64,000 bases of DNA from Vicia villosa (taxonomy: Eukaryota > Streptophyta > Magnoliopsida > Fabales > Fabaceae), in NCBI RefSeq assembly GCF_029867415.1, contig NW_026705152.1:620001-684000 (forward strand). Direction: 5' to 3'. The translations under genes and the position numbers were made by a program. Under the pieces are notes generated by a model. The model ran no database searches. It saw only the letters and a program-made list of their open reading frames with translations, and was not told the DNA's origin. The number at the start of each line of letters is the position of its first letter. The first letter of the stretch is position 1. Shown one piece after another: positions 10,214-23,631 of the stretch.

Positions 10214-11526
10214 TGATCGGAAAAATAGCAAGTGTAATATTTTTGCCGATGTAGTAATAAAGAATAGATTTTCCGAATGTCGATCTCGAGGAGTGCGTAT
10301 TAACCACCAAGTAATATTTTCAGCTCAATTGAACAAAATTTGTAATGTGATTTGATTTGGTAGAATGTTTATAAAAGTAAACAAAGCGAATAAAATAATT
10401 TAACTTTTCATAAATAAAAATATGATATGGGGAGTGACCTCTTTTGCTTGCAATGACAGGAATTTCAAGATATATATTAAGCTATGAATTGAACGTTTGA
10501 CATTATCAACCATTAGAATAGTTTTTCTAAATTCTTAGTAAAAACCCCTTTTGAACGTTTATGTTGTATATTAATACCCATGAATATCTAACATAAATTC
10601 ACAATATGTATAATCAAGGTTGTTTATGATGTTATTAAGATGCCCTAGTCCTAGATGCATCTACTATTAACCAATTGTACAAAAACCCTAACCTTTATAG
10701 TCCTCTAATGGCTAGTCTTAGATCATTCTCAATTTGTCCGAGAAAGAACGCATAAAAACGTCGCACAATTGAATGGAAACAAAAAACCACATAACTAAAT
10801 TATAATTGAAATCCCAAATTCATTACATTAGCAAATTAGGGCCACCCCCTAGCAATAGGGGGTTTAGCCTCTCATTGTTCTCAAGAAAATTTCAAAGATA
10901 AAGTAAGACATTACTCAAGCTTGATGATGATGTTGATCTTCTATGGTATCCACCTTTGAATCTCTCCACCCTCTCAATTCATCGTAAAAACTCTTCTCCT
11001 CTCTATCCAATTTCTTATTATCGTGTTTCAAAAAGTGCCTTTCTCCCATTGGAAATCTTCTTTTAATCCCTAGGTTTCATGCTTCCGATCAAAATACCCA
11101 TAATACCCCCTGACACTTCTTACTCTCAAAAATCATAAAAACTTGATTTCAGCCTCGCATGCTGACACGGTCGTGTCTGGTGACACGGTCAGACCGTGTC
11201 AGCTTCCAGAACTATTCTGGGCGCATCAAAAAGGGCTGACACGGCTGTGTCCACTGACACGGCCAGATCGTGTCTGCCACTAATTCCACTCTTTGCACTT
11301 AACTTCAATTCTTCTTAATCGAGACTGTACCTACACAACTCATCAAACGGGATCAAACGCACCAAATACAACTCAAACTAACTAAATCACCACAAAACAC
11401 ACGACACGATAACTACACAAAGAAGACTATAAAATCTTACCAAATGTTACTTGTACAAAATGTTACCAAATATTAAAATCTTGTGTCCAACTCATGGCGA
11501 AACTAGGTAGAAATGGTGACCGATCA
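10214..11526 (-). repeat. E 3' LTR (1313 bp)
   Basis: Bounded by CTTAT on the left and the polypurine tract on the right. Two bipartite palindrome units lie at 11163-11201 and 11237-11275; the long arms TGACACGGTC and GACCGTGTCA at 11181-11201 are perfect around one central A. Confidence 0.92.
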
Positions 11527-13072
11527 CAATCCCAAACTTATCTCATTGCTTGTCCTCAAGTGATGCGAGAGACAGAACAGAAGGTCACCTCGAATTACTT
11601 TTCTCCTCAACACAACCTTAGTTTTTCGCAACTTGCTTCCTCTTTCCCGATCAAACGCTTAGCTCCCCTTATCAAAATATCCACCATACTTCCGCATCAA
11701 AGTACTTTTTCATCTGCAAGTTTTCACATCCTCACAATATCTCTCGGGGTTATAGATTCTGCACTCATAGTCAAAAAGCATGCAATAACGACTCTTAACT
11801 TTGAAAATGTTCTATCTTCACTACACAAAAGAATTCATACACCTTATGAGGAATTTAGGGATGTAACGGGGCTTAGGGACGGTGAGATAAACAAAGAAAA
11901 GGGATGCGCAAAGGGTTTAATAGCTAGGTATTCTCCTTGTGTTTCTTTTGTTGTGCTATTGTTTATACAAGGTGGCATTCTTTGACTCATACAAGTTTTC
12001 TCTTTTTTTTTTCTTTTAATTTCACTTTAAAGTGCCCAAGTATTTTCAATCCGCAAGTGTGTCTCTCCTCTTTTTCTTTGAAAGACCTTTTCCATGTCTC
12101 ATGATTCTATTCTTTTCTTTTTTCTTTTTTTTTTTCAAGACACATGCTTACTTTTATGATTACCACCCCAAACTTGGAATTTTTCACACACTCAAACAAG
12201 AAACAAGGAACACAAGAGTTTTTATCGAGTAAGGAAGAGATAATTTGGTTTGAGATGATAAAGGGTTTATACAAAAGAAATGGCTCAGGCTCAAATGGGG
12301 TTAACAATGGATAAACAAAATTACGGGACAGCTAGAAAGGCTCAGGGCTAAACAAACAACGTGCCTCGGTGTGTGTCTTCAAATTATGTTGTGTCCACAG
12401 AACAAATGCAAAATTAGAGTGATAAAGACATATCTGACTGACTCTCATCATGATATATTGGTGTTTGGCTTTTTGTAATCTCACCATGTCATTTACTTGC
12501 AAGCTCCAAAGTACTTTTCGTGTCATATAGCTTCTTTTCCTCTTTAGGGATGCTTCACGGCTCATTCGGTAAATTATCACCACTTTGCGTCCAAATCTCA
12601 ATTGGTTGTGTCAACTTCCGGGGTGACTTGCGAGATTAAGTTTGTGGGCGTCTCTTTCATCTATCATTACCATTTCACCATTCGTCCGACCTTCGTTCTT
12701 ACTTTGCCAACATCTTGTAAACAAACACAGTTTAACAACACAAACAGAAACAATGAAACAAAGCAAACTAAAATTAAAACAAAGCAAAATAAAATCCCTC
12801 CCCCACTTGCACTAAACATTGTCCCCAATGTTTTCGTACATGTGAAAGAGGACTAACAGAGCACATCATTACGGAGGAGGGGGTGGAAAATGCAGCGTCA
12901 GCTACTGCAACATGCTGTGCATTTCAGTTATTATCACGCCTTGACGAGTTTGTTCAGTTCCTTGACGGTGTAACTCCAGACCTTGGCGTGCTTGCTCACC
13001 TCGGAGATCAGCGAATTCGCCATGTATCCATTTCCATTCTTCACTCGTGAAAGAGGAAGATTGGCTACCACC
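11527..13072 (-). other. E 3' non-coding region and polypurine tract
   Basis: The minus strand ends in AAGTTTGGGATTG (11527-11539) beside the LTR. A similar AAGTTTGGGGT tract lies near 12170. A hairpin with arms ACATTG and CAATGT around GGGA (12816-12831, minus strand) is followed by a G-rich purine run, as in H at 2375-2411. No convincing coding frame. Confidence 0.7.
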
Positions 13073-13708
13073 TTATGATGATTGACCCGTCTCTACCTGT
13101 ATATGTTCTCTCTCGGCATTCTGCTGAAACTGAAAATTGCTCCTAAAAAGTTCACGATAGAGACAATTTTCCTCGCTAAGGGTGGACATTCGTGTAGGGT
13201 CTGGAAGAGTCATGACCACCATTTTCTCAACTCTGTACTCGTAAGTAGTACCCTTCATCTGTATCACAAGCTGGTTAATCAAAGCAAGTATATCAAGTTT
13301 GGCCATACCTGCTACGGGCTCATGATGATACACCACCGGGTCATAGCCAAGAAATTTAGCTATTTGAGTAATAATACCTCCAACACAAATTTCACCAGAA
13401 ACAACTTTTCCCACTTTGCTTAAATGTGCGGCCACAAAAGCAACCACATTAAGCGGAGTGTTAGAGATCATAGAGGACATAAGAAAAAGTTCAGGTTGGG
13501 AAATAACGCCCTGCCTGTCACCCCTGCCAAACATAGAATAAGCCAAACATTTTTGCACGTAACGAAAACATTGATTGTGAATCCGGGAGGCTTTCGCGTC
13601 TTTAGCTACATATTTTGTTCTGGTGATCCTTGCCTAAAACTCTCCTGGTACAAAATTTCTAAGATCTTTACCCGGTCCATCAACGGGTAGACTAAGGATA
13701 GCACCCAA
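13073..13708 (-). pseudogene. E env-like (ATHILA-type post-pol) ORF, 3' half
   Basis: Continues the ORF broken by D; its first half is at 47749-48152. A stop near 13635 (after LRNFVPGEF) interrupts it, then the frame is open from 13558 to 13073 (MQKCLAYSMFGRG, later CVGGIITQIAKFLGYDP). The similarity is to ATHILA ORF proteins. I see no transmembrane segment strong enough to call it a true envelope. It ends QVETGQSS and a stop. Confidence 0.7.
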
Positions 13709-14865
13709 TGAAGGATAGAAAAACACTTAGAAAGGGGGGGTTTGAATAAGTGTAGTCTAAAAACTTGAACGATAAAAATAAATTGCACAGTTATTTTTAT
13801 CCTGGTTCGTTGTTAACTAAACTACTCCAGTCCACCCCCACGGAGTGATTTACCTCACCTGAGGATTTAATCCACTAATCGCACGGATTACAATGGTTTT
13901 CCACTTAGCCCACGACTAAGTCTTCTAGAGTATTCTGATCACAACCTGATCACTCCAAGAACAACTGCTTAGATACCCTCTAAGACTTTCTAGAGTTTCC
14001 TGATCAACACGATCACTCTAGTTACAACTGCTTAGATAACCTCTAAGACTTCCTAGAGTATTCTGATCAACACGATCACTCTAGTTCCTTACAACTTAAT
14101 GTAATCAATTAAGAGTTTACAAATGCTTCTGAAAAGCTATAATCACAACAATGATATTTCTCTTAACGTTTAAGCTTAATCTCACTAATATATTACAACA
14201 GCAATGTAGTGAGCTTTGATGAAGATGAAGTTTCTGAGCTTTGAATTGAACAGCATTTTAGCAAGTCTTTCAGAATTGGTTCAGAGTTGTTCGGAGTTGT
14301 TAACCTTGCTTCTCATCAGAACTTCATACTTATAGGCGTTTGAGAAGATGACCGTTGGGTGCATTTAATGCTTTGCGTGTTCCGTACAGCATTGCATTTA
14401 ATGTTTCACGCTTTTGTCAACTACCTCGAGCCTTGTTCACGCTGTGTCTACTGACGTTGCCTTTAATAGCTTCCAACGTTCCTTTTGTCAGTCAGCGTAG
14501 CCTGCCACTTGTACTTTCTTCTGATCTGATGTTTGTGAATATAATATTTGAATATCATCAGAGTCAAACAGCTTGGTGCATAGCATCTTCTTGTCTTCTG
14601 ACCTTGAAGTGCTTCTGAGTGTGATACCATGAGAACTTCAGTGCTTCTGCTTCTAATCTCAAGTTCTTCTGATGCTTCCATAGACCCATGTTCTGATTCT
14701 TCCTTGACCATCTTCTGATGTCTAGCCAGACCATGTTCTGATGTTGCATGCTGAACCTTCTGAGACAAAGCTTCTGAGCGCTGATTTGTGCATACTCTTT
14801 ATATATTTCCTAAAAGGGAAATTGCAATGTATTAGAGTACCACATTATCTCACACAAAATTCATA
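13709..14865 (-). repeat. D 3' LTR, larger part
   Basis: Same sequence type as 46537-47748. Ends at TCATA (14861-14865), repeated at 38083-38087 across C. Contains about 75-bp degenerate direct repeats with CTTAGATA...CTCTAAGACTT modules. Confidence 0.92.
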
Positions 14866-15203
14866 TGAAGGATAGAAAAACACTTAGAAAGGGGGGGGTT
14901 TGAATAAGTGTAGCTTTAAAAACTTGACAGATAAAAATAAATTGCACAGTTATTTTTATCCTGGTTCGTTGTTAACTAAACTACTCCAGTCCACCCCCGC
15001 AGAGATGATTTACCTCAACTGAGGATTTAATCCACTAATCGCACGGATTACAATGGTTCTCCACTTAGTCAGCAACTAAGTCTTCCAGAGTCTTCTGATC
15101 ACACACTGATCACTCCAGGAACAACTGCTTAGATACCCTCTAAGACTTTTCTAGAGTATACTGATCCACACGATCACTCTAGTTACAACCTGCTTAGATA
15201 ACC
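14866..15203 (-). repeat. C 3' LTR, left part
   Basis: Begins TGAAGGATAG and ends at TAACC (15199-15203), the target duplication of the inserted element; resumes at 28978. Confidence 0.93.
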
Positions 15204-18200
15204 TGTAACGCCCCGAATTTAATTAATTGGTTAATTAAATTATTAAAGGATTTAAATATTGGATTTAGTCGAATTATGATGGTCGGTATTATTTTAAAAG
15301 GTGTATTTGGATTTATTAAGTTAAAGTCGGATTTTAGTCGGATAGTCGGAAGAATAATATTAAGAATAATATTATTTATTTATTGAGATGTTTATTGAAA
15401 TTTCCGCATTTTGGGACGATTTAGTCGGTATTTTTAAATAATTGAATTTAATTTGGTGGAAGTAAATTGAAGTATTATTTTATTAATAAGCTTAGAAATG
15501 ATGTTGGGCTTAATTTGTAGTGTCATGAAGTAATAAGGAGGTATGTCACTTAGGCCCATTTAAGTTTATTAAGTGAATAAGTAAAATAATACTATTTATT
15601 TGGGAACAAAATTGGAAGAGGAAAAGTAGTGGTATCATAAGGAAGAACAAAGAGGAATAGGGTTTGTGAGAGGAGAAGAAGAACAAGAGAAAGTTGCTAC
15701 TTGTGCCAATTTCCCCAGAAATCCGGTCAAAGTTTTCAGAGCTGCACTCAATACAAGGTAAGGGGGGATTCTTACTACCTAAATGGGAATATGATGGATT
15801 GTATGTGAGTTTAGGGTATAGATTTATCATTGTATTGTGTTAATTTTGTTCTCTGTTAGTGTTGAATTTGATGTTGATGTGCATTGAAATTTGAATATTG
15901 ATGCTATGTTGTGCATACTAAAATTGATGAATGACGAAGAGAAATAGGAACAGGCTTCCGGTCGGCGCAAGCCATGACGGGAGACACTACAGCTTTAGCC
16001 ACATTACTTGCATTTTTATCTGCTACATAGCTTATGCTGTTTTCTTTATTTTACTTTCTAATTTTCATGTTTCATATATGTGCTATACATTAGATACTAT
16101 GTTATATTCTTTGTCTCATATTAATAATTAAGTAACAAATACAATGAATACTATAATGAAATGAAACAAGCCAATTAAGCTAAGTCATGTTTTTGTTTTC
16201 CTGTCATTTCAATGTGCTCCATTAAATTGGTTTTCCCTTACTGTTTCCAACGTGCCCTATTATGTTCATGTGGGTATATTATTAGTTAAGAACTTATATA
16301 ATGGTATATTACAATGGAAAGGAACCATAATTATAATTATGAGATGAAAAACAGTAGAAGTTTGATAAAGTATAAACACTATTCTAGTGGAACAAAGTGT
16401 AATTCAAAACAGTTTCGTTTGACCGAAATAGCTGAATTAAGCGGTATAATTAGTTGTCCGGAATTTGATGAAAATTTACGTGGTAGCTAAGTTTAATTAG
16501 TAGGTTAATGTGGTAGTGATATTTTGTTGAAATTGTGCTATTTTACGAACCGGTCGAAATTGGATGAATTTGAGTATACTTTATATTAAATGTTAGTTTT
16601 GGAATAGAAAATGAAATAGTAAATTAAAAAAATGAATTGAAAATAGAATATTGAATTAAATTAATATAGTTTGATATTAATTGGTTAATTAAATTAATAG
16701 TTGAATAAATCTCAGTAAGTCTATTTAATTGAAAAATACTTAAACTTGGATAAATTATTCGGTTTATCGGTAAATAACGGTATCTTGAGAATTTGACCGT
16801 AATTGTGTTTTTGGTTGACTATTTACGTTGAGAATAATATATTGCTATGCTAATGATGTTGTCTTGATAAATAATATTATGTATAATTGAATTAGTTGAT
16901 AATTGGAAGTTGATTCGGTTTACTTGATAAATTAGCATGTTGAGATTATCTTACGAATTGATCGAAAATTGTGTTTTGATTTGGATGACTTTGTTAATAT
17001 GTGAAAATGAGTAATTGTGCCGATGTGCCGAAGCGTGATGATAATTGTAATAATCTTGATGATATGCGAATTGTATATTTGTGACGATTTTGTTAATACA
17101 CGAAGCTGTATGTTTGTTGTGATATGTCGAAGCATGAGGATATATATGTAATGACTTGTTTATATGCAAAGTTGTATAATTGCGATGATGTGTCGAAAAC
17201 ATGACGATGTTTTATGATGATTTGTAATACGTGATGTTGTATATATTTGTGATGATGATTTTGTGACTAAGTGAAGGTGAAATATTATGATGACGTTGAA
17301 TTACCCCTAATAATTGGTAATTATCAGTGATATAGGCGTATGCCTCGTGACGATATGTGATTGTGATTAGTATGATGTATTGTCTTGTTTGTCGAGTCAC
17401 ATTTCATATGCATACTCTGTGACGGCCTGGATTGGCAAACTAGTGACGAAGGCTTATGCCTTGTGCCTCTGAATTGGGCAATTGGTGACGGGGGCTTAAG
17501 CTCCGATTGGTACCACATGCATATGCACATTTGAGTCGTTGTCCGTTGTTGTTAGTTGGAGTGGTTGATTGTGCATGGTGATGCTTATATGACGATATAG
17601 ATGATTATATGTTGACTTGATGAAAATGATTATATATTGATAATGACGCTTATGTGTTCACTTGTTGAAGATACTTATATGTTGACTTGTTGAAGATGCC
17701 TATGTGTTGACTTGTTGACAATGCTCATATGATGACTTGTTGAATATGTTTATATGTTGATATCATGACTATTCATTGATGATGCTCTTTCTGCTGTTTA
17801 TGTTGATGTTGTGTGAGGCGGTGATTCATTTATATTCTTTACCTAATATATGATTTATCATGATCCTATTTATATAGTTTGATATCTCACCCTTGCTGCT
17901 GATATTTCCCCTACCATGGGAAATGGGCAGGTACTCAAGTATATCCGTGGAAGTTTGTTGCTTCACCGAGTCCTGTTGGTGTGTCGCTCTGATACGTAGC
18001 ACTCGGGGGGTTGTTTATATTGTTGTTTCTATGTTGTTAATGTTTTAGTTGTTGTTATTATAACTGTTGAATTCAAGTTGAATAATATGAAGTACTTGTT
18101 ATACTTCTAAGTTGTTTGAGTTGAGATAAGCTGATAGTTGACTATTAATTCGAATGCTATGTATCATTGTTGAATGAAATAGAAGTTGAAGTTTTAAGTT

Positions 18201-18290
18201 GATATGTGATACTCCGATGTGTTGTTTGAAATTTTAAATACTCTGATATTTTCCGCATTATAATTTTCGGGTAGAATTTGGGGTGTTACA
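15204..18290 (+). repeat. LTR copy 1 (3087 bp)
   Basis: Has a TATA-like TATATAG at 17871-17877, an inverted repeat with arms TTTCCC and GGGAAA at 17905-17923, and short hairpins such as AAGGC-TTAT-GCCTT near 17449. The only difference I find from the other two copies is an A7 instead of A6 run near 16627. Confidence 0.93.
17583..17761 (+). repeat. Degenerate 25-bp tandem repeat with TTGACT motifs in LTR U3
   Basis: Units resemble CTTATATGTTGACTTGTTGAAG. TTGACT (a W-box-type core) is exact at 17612, 17682 and 17707, with TTGACA at 17715 and decayed variants between. The same array is in the other two LTRs (about +5341 and +10682). Confidence 0.8.
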
Positions 18291-20545
18291 CAAGTGGTAT
18301 CAGAGCAGGTCGGTCCGTCCGGCCAAGTTGTTGAGTCAGTTGAGTTGTCCGACAGTTGAATGTTGTCAGTGTTTTATCATATAGTACACGACATGTGTGT
18401 GAAACACTATTAGTACTTATTTATTTTGTTGCAGGAAGTTGTTTGATCGAAGTGGGGGAGGAGCGGTGCTTCTTGGGTATGTTTGTGTTGTAAGTGGTTA
18501 GCGCAATGTACTGCTTAAGGAGACAATGCAAGTATTGTTGTAGCTTGTTGACATGGATTCAAGGTTTTTGTTATTTAACAAGCTCGGAGCGTCTGTAAAA
18601 GGAGAATGATCAGGAATTGTTGATGTTTACTCTTCGAAGGATGAGGAGCAGTGTAGCAGTTATTGATCTACAAGTATGGTGCAAATTCCTGATGTTTCGG
18701 GAGGTAGCCGTTAAGTACCAAGAATAAATCCTGGAAGGTGGAATTTAGAAAGTTGTTGTGTTCAGCATTATGGATGAACTGTGAAGTTGTCAGTGCGATT
18801 AGCCTTGTGAAAGGTACCGGTGTTGGGAAAAGTGATAGAGTGATGAAATTGTGGTGGACTTTATGTTGGACTCGCATAAGTGATTGTTGGATATTCGATT
18901 TAAAGCGTCGGAAAGATAACGAGGTGAAATTTTAATACAAGAATGGATGCCACAACTGTAAGTATATTTATTTGTGACAAGATGGTGTTAGAAAGAGGTG
19001 AAGTTAGCGGTTACGCTTGTCCTTGGAAAACGGATTGTGCATTGGTATCGCGCAGGACGTCAGCGTCAGAGATGAGTGAATTGAAGAAGCTTTTCGAAGA
19101 TTTGTTGAGGAGAAATTTTATGATCAAGTATGTAAATTGAAGAGTTTGAGAGATATCGTAAGGATTATCGCAGCATGACGTTGATGTTTGTATTTTGGAT
19201 AACGTTGGAGGATTGTATCTGGTGCTTCGAGTGTTGGATTGACGTACCATTTGAGCCTACAAAGAGGTGAGACTATACTCTACCTTATAGGGGTGTTATG
19301 GATATAGTAGAAGTGAAGCCCATTGAATATAAACGGTTATTTTCGCAATTGTCCGAAATAAAGTTAAGTCGAGCAAGTATTGTGTAAGTAGTCATATGTA
19401 AGCTGTTGACAAAGGAACAACAATTAAGTAAAATATTATTGTAGGCCTGGCTGTAGGATTATTGATAGGTGATTGAAACTGTGGTAGAAGCTGTCAAAGT
19501 TGTTGAAACGTTATGGATCGTGAGTAAGAGTCGGAAATACGAAGAGATAAGTTTGATTTCAATGATAAGAAGTGTTTATATTGGTGTGAAGAAATTTTGT
19601 TCTAATGTATCGTCAGAGGTGTTTTAGTAAGTAGATGCAAGACGTCAGTGTTAGCAGGTTCGGATAGTTTTGCAAGTTGTTGAAGTATGGTAGTTTGGTG
19701 ACGTAAGTTCAATTTCTAAAGGAACACTGTTATAGTTGGTAATGATGGTTATACTCCATTATGATTGTCGGCCCTCTATTGACAAATTGAGGACTTGATC
19801 ACCCTTAATTTCTTGTTGATAGTAGACGGAATCGTATTGGATGTTATAGACTTATATTATTGTCTTAATGGTGCGTGAGGTGATGGATGCTGAAGAAAGT
19901 CTGAAACATAGTTGAAGCTTGTGAATCGTTTAAGTTGATAAAAACTCTAATGAAGGACGGTTAATTAAGATGGATGATTAGAGTTACGCAGTTGGAGCAT
20001 GATGTGCCAGATGTATTGTTTTTCTTGTGAATAGTGCTGATTGTAATAGGATGTTCTTGTGAGTTGTTGGTTAATGATGAGTTGTGTGGTTATTAGTCAA
20101 GTTATGTTATCAGGTTGGTGTTATGATAATTTTGCCGTTGTTGCAGTAATGTTATCGTTGGTGCTTTGTTAATGAATGATACCTGAGTATGGAAATAAGA
20201 ATTGTATAAGTGTATCGGTGTTGAGTATGTTGTTGCGATGATGAGGCAATGTTATATCGTCAAGTATGAGCGGGTGAAAATTGTTTCTACGTCGTAAGAT
20301 GTTGTTCCAAGATATTGCTGAAATGGTTAGCAAGTTAGAAATGATTATGTTGCAAGGATAATTGTGAGATTGACGTATGAGTTTTGGATTCAAGTCGTGT
20401 TGAGATACAAATACATCGGAATAGAAATAGTCGGAGTGTTGTCAAGCGCAACTTGAGAATAAGAAAGTCAGATGAGGACGCGATATTAGGGATGGTTGTG
20501 TTGGGCAAATTTTCGAGGACGAAAATATTCTAAGTGGGGGAGAGT
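18291..20545 (+). other. Internal region copy 1 of the non-autonomous element
   Basis: Begins with the tRNA-Met-type primer site TGGTATCAGAGCAGG at 18295 and ends with a purine tract AAGTGGGGGAGAGT at 20532-20545. About 2255 bp, largely non-coding, with one short RT-like trace. Confidence 0.88.
18943..19140 (+). pseudogene. Vestigial chromovirus-type reverse transcriptase segment (copy 1)
   Basis: A 65-aa frame whose C-terminal part, TSASEMSELKKLFEDLLRR, resembles the start of chromovirus RT, where a conserved helix leads into the first catalytic strand. Nothing downstream is readable as RT in any frame: the frame stops at 19140 and the surrounding bases look scrambled by indels. This supports descent from an autonomous chromovirus. 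It may instead be chance; similarity is over about 20 residues only. Confidence 0.45.
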
Positions 20546-23500
20546 TGTAACGCCCCGAATTTAATTAATTGGTTAATTAAATTATTAAAGGATTTAAATA
20601 TTGGATTTAGTCGAATTATGATGGTCGGTATTATTTTAAAAGGTGTATTTGGATTTATTAAGTTAAAGTCGGATTTTAGTCGGATAGTCGGAAGAATAAT
20701 ATTAAGAATAATATTATTTATTTATTGAGATGTTTATTGAAATTTCCGCATTTTGGGACGATTTAGTCGGTATTTTTAAATAATTGAATTTAATTTGGTG
20801 GAAGTAAATTGAAGTATTATTTTATTAATAAGCTTAGAAATGATGTTGGGCTTAATTTGTAGTGTCATGAAGTAATAAGGAGGTATGTCACTTAGGCCCA
20901 TTTAAGTTTATTAAGTGAATAAGTAAAATAATACTATTTATTTGGGAACAAAATTGGAAGAGGAAAAGTAGTGGTATCATAAGGAAGAACAAAGAGGAAT
21001 AGGGTTTGTGAGAGGAGAAGAAGAACAAGAGAAAGTTGCTACTTGTGCCAATTTCCCCAGAAATCCGGTCAAAGTTTTCAGAGCTGCACTCAATACAAGG
21101 TAAGGGGGGATTCTTACTACCTAAATGGGAATATGATGGATTGTATGTGAGTTTAGGGTATAGATTTATCATTGTATTGTGTTAATTTTGTTCTCTGTTA
21201 GTGTTGAATTTGATGTTGATGTGCATTGAAATTTGAATATTGATGCTATGTTGTGCATACTAAAATTGATGAATGACGAAGAGAAATAGGAACAGGCTTC
21301 CGGTCGGCGCAAGCCATGACGGGAGACACTACAGCTTTAGCCACATTACTTGCATTTTTATCTGCTACATAGCTTATGCTGTTTTCTTTATTTTACTTTC
21401 TAATTTTCATGTTTCATATATGTGCTATACATTAGATACTATGTTATATTCTTTGTCTCATATTAATAATTAAGTAACAAATACAATGAATACTATAATG
21501 AAATGAAACAAGCCAATTAAGCTAAGTCATGTTTTTGTTTTCCTGTCATTTCAATGTGCTCCATTAAATTGGTTTTCCCTTACTGTTTCCAACGTGCCCT
21601 ATTATGTTCATGTGGGTATATTATTAGTTAAGAACTTATATAATGGTATATTACAATGGAAAGGAACCATAATTATAATTATGAGATGAAAAACAGTAGA
21701 AGTTTGATAAAGTATAAACACTATTCTAGTGGAACAAAGTGTAATTCAAAACAGTTTCGTTTGACCGAAATAGCTGAATTAAGCGGTATAATTAGTTGTC
21801 CGGAATTTGATGAAAATTTACGTGGTAGCTAAGTTTAATTAGTAGGTTAATGTGGTAGTGATATTTTGTTGAAATTGTGCTATTTTACGAACCGGTCGAA
21901 ATTGGATGAATTTGAGTATACTTTATATTAAATGTTAGTTTTGGAATAGAAAATGAAATAGTAAATTAAAAAATGAATTGAAAATAGAATATTGAATTAA
22001 ATTAATATAGTTTGATATTAATTGGTTAATTAAATTAATAGTTGAATAAATCTCAGTAAGTCTATTTAATTGAAAAATACTTAAACTTGGATAAATTATT
22101 CGGTTTATCGGTAAATAACGGTATCTTGAGAATTTGACCGTAATTGTGTTTTTGGTTGACTATTTACGTTGAGAATAATATATTGCTATGCTAATGATGT
22201 TGTCTTGATAAATAATATTATGTATAATTGAATTAGTTGATAATTGGAAGTTGATTCGGTTTACTTGATAAATTAGCATGTTGAGATTATCTTACGAATT
22301 GATCGAAAATTGTGTTTTGATTTGGATGACTTTGTTAATATGTGAAAATGAGTAATTGTGCCGATGTGCCGAAGCGTGATGATAATTGTAATAATCTTGA
22401 TGATATGCGAATTGTATATTTGTGACGATTTTGTTAATACACGAAGCTGTATGTTTGTTGTGATATGTCGAAGCATGAGGATATATATGTAATGACTTGT
22501 TTATATGCAAAGTTGTATAATTGCGATGATGTGTCGAAAACATGACGATGTTTTATGATGATTTGTAATACGTGATGTTGTATATATTTGTGATGATGAT
22601 TTTGTGACTAAGTGAAGGTGAAATATTATGATGACGTTGAATTACCCCTAATAATTGGTAATTATCAGTGATATAGGCGTATGCCTCGTGACGATATGTG
22701 ATTGTGATTAGTATGATGTATTGTCTTGTTTGTCGAGTCACATTTCATATGCATACTCTGTGACGGCCTGGATTGGCAAACTAGTGACGAAGGCTTATGC
22801 CTTGTGCCTCTGAATTGGGCAATTGGTGACGGGGGCTTAAGCTCCGATTGGTACCACATGCATATGCACATTTGAGTCGTTGTCCGTTGTTGTTAGTTGG
22901 AGTGGTTGATTGTGCATGGTGATGCTTATATGACGATATAGATGATTATATGTTGACTTGATGAAAATGATTATATATTGATAATGACGCTTATGTGTTC
23001 ACTTGTTGAAGATACTTATATGTTGACTTGTTGAAGATGCCTATGTGTTGACTTGTTGACAATGCTCATATGATGACTTGTTGAATATGTTTATATGTTG
23101 ATATCATGACTATTCATTGATGATGCTCTTTCTGCTGTTTATGTTGATGTTGTGTGAGGCGGTGATTCATTTATATTCTTTACCTAATATATGATTTATC
23201 ATGATCCTATTTATATAGTTTGATATCTCACCCTTGCTGCTGATATTTCCCCTACCATGGGAAATGGGCAGGTACTCAAGTATATCCGTGGAAGTTTGTT
23301 GCTTCACCGAGTCCTGTTGGTGTGTCGCTCTGATACGTAGCACTCGGGGGGTTGTTTATATTGTTGTTTCTATGTTGTTAATGTTTTAGTTGTTGTTATT
23401 ATAACTGTTGAATTCAAGTTGAATAATATGAAGTACTTGTTATACTTCTAAGTTGTTTGAGTTGAGATAAGCTGATAGTTGACTATTAATTCGAATGCTA

Positions 23501-23631
23501 TGTATCATTGTTGAATGAAATAGAAGTTGAAGTTTTAAGTTGATATGTGATACTCCGATGTGTTGTTTGAAATTTTAAATACTCTGATATTTTCCGCATT
23601 ATAATTTTCGGGTAGAATTTGGGGTGTTACA
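20546..23631 (+). repeat. LTR copy 2 (3086 bp)
   Basis: Central LTR shared by both internal regions; matches copies 1 and 3 throughout apart from the A-run at about 21968. Confidence 0.93.

Noticed and set aside
11494..11985. 163-aa plus-strand frame over the E LTR edge and 3' region
   Set aside because: It crosses an LTR boundary on the antisense strand, so it cannot be a conserved gene.
15546..15830. 94-aa minus-strand frame repeated at 20888 and 26229
   Set aside because: It repeats because it lies in the LTRs; it is antisense, hydrophobic low-complexity, and has no recognisable domain.
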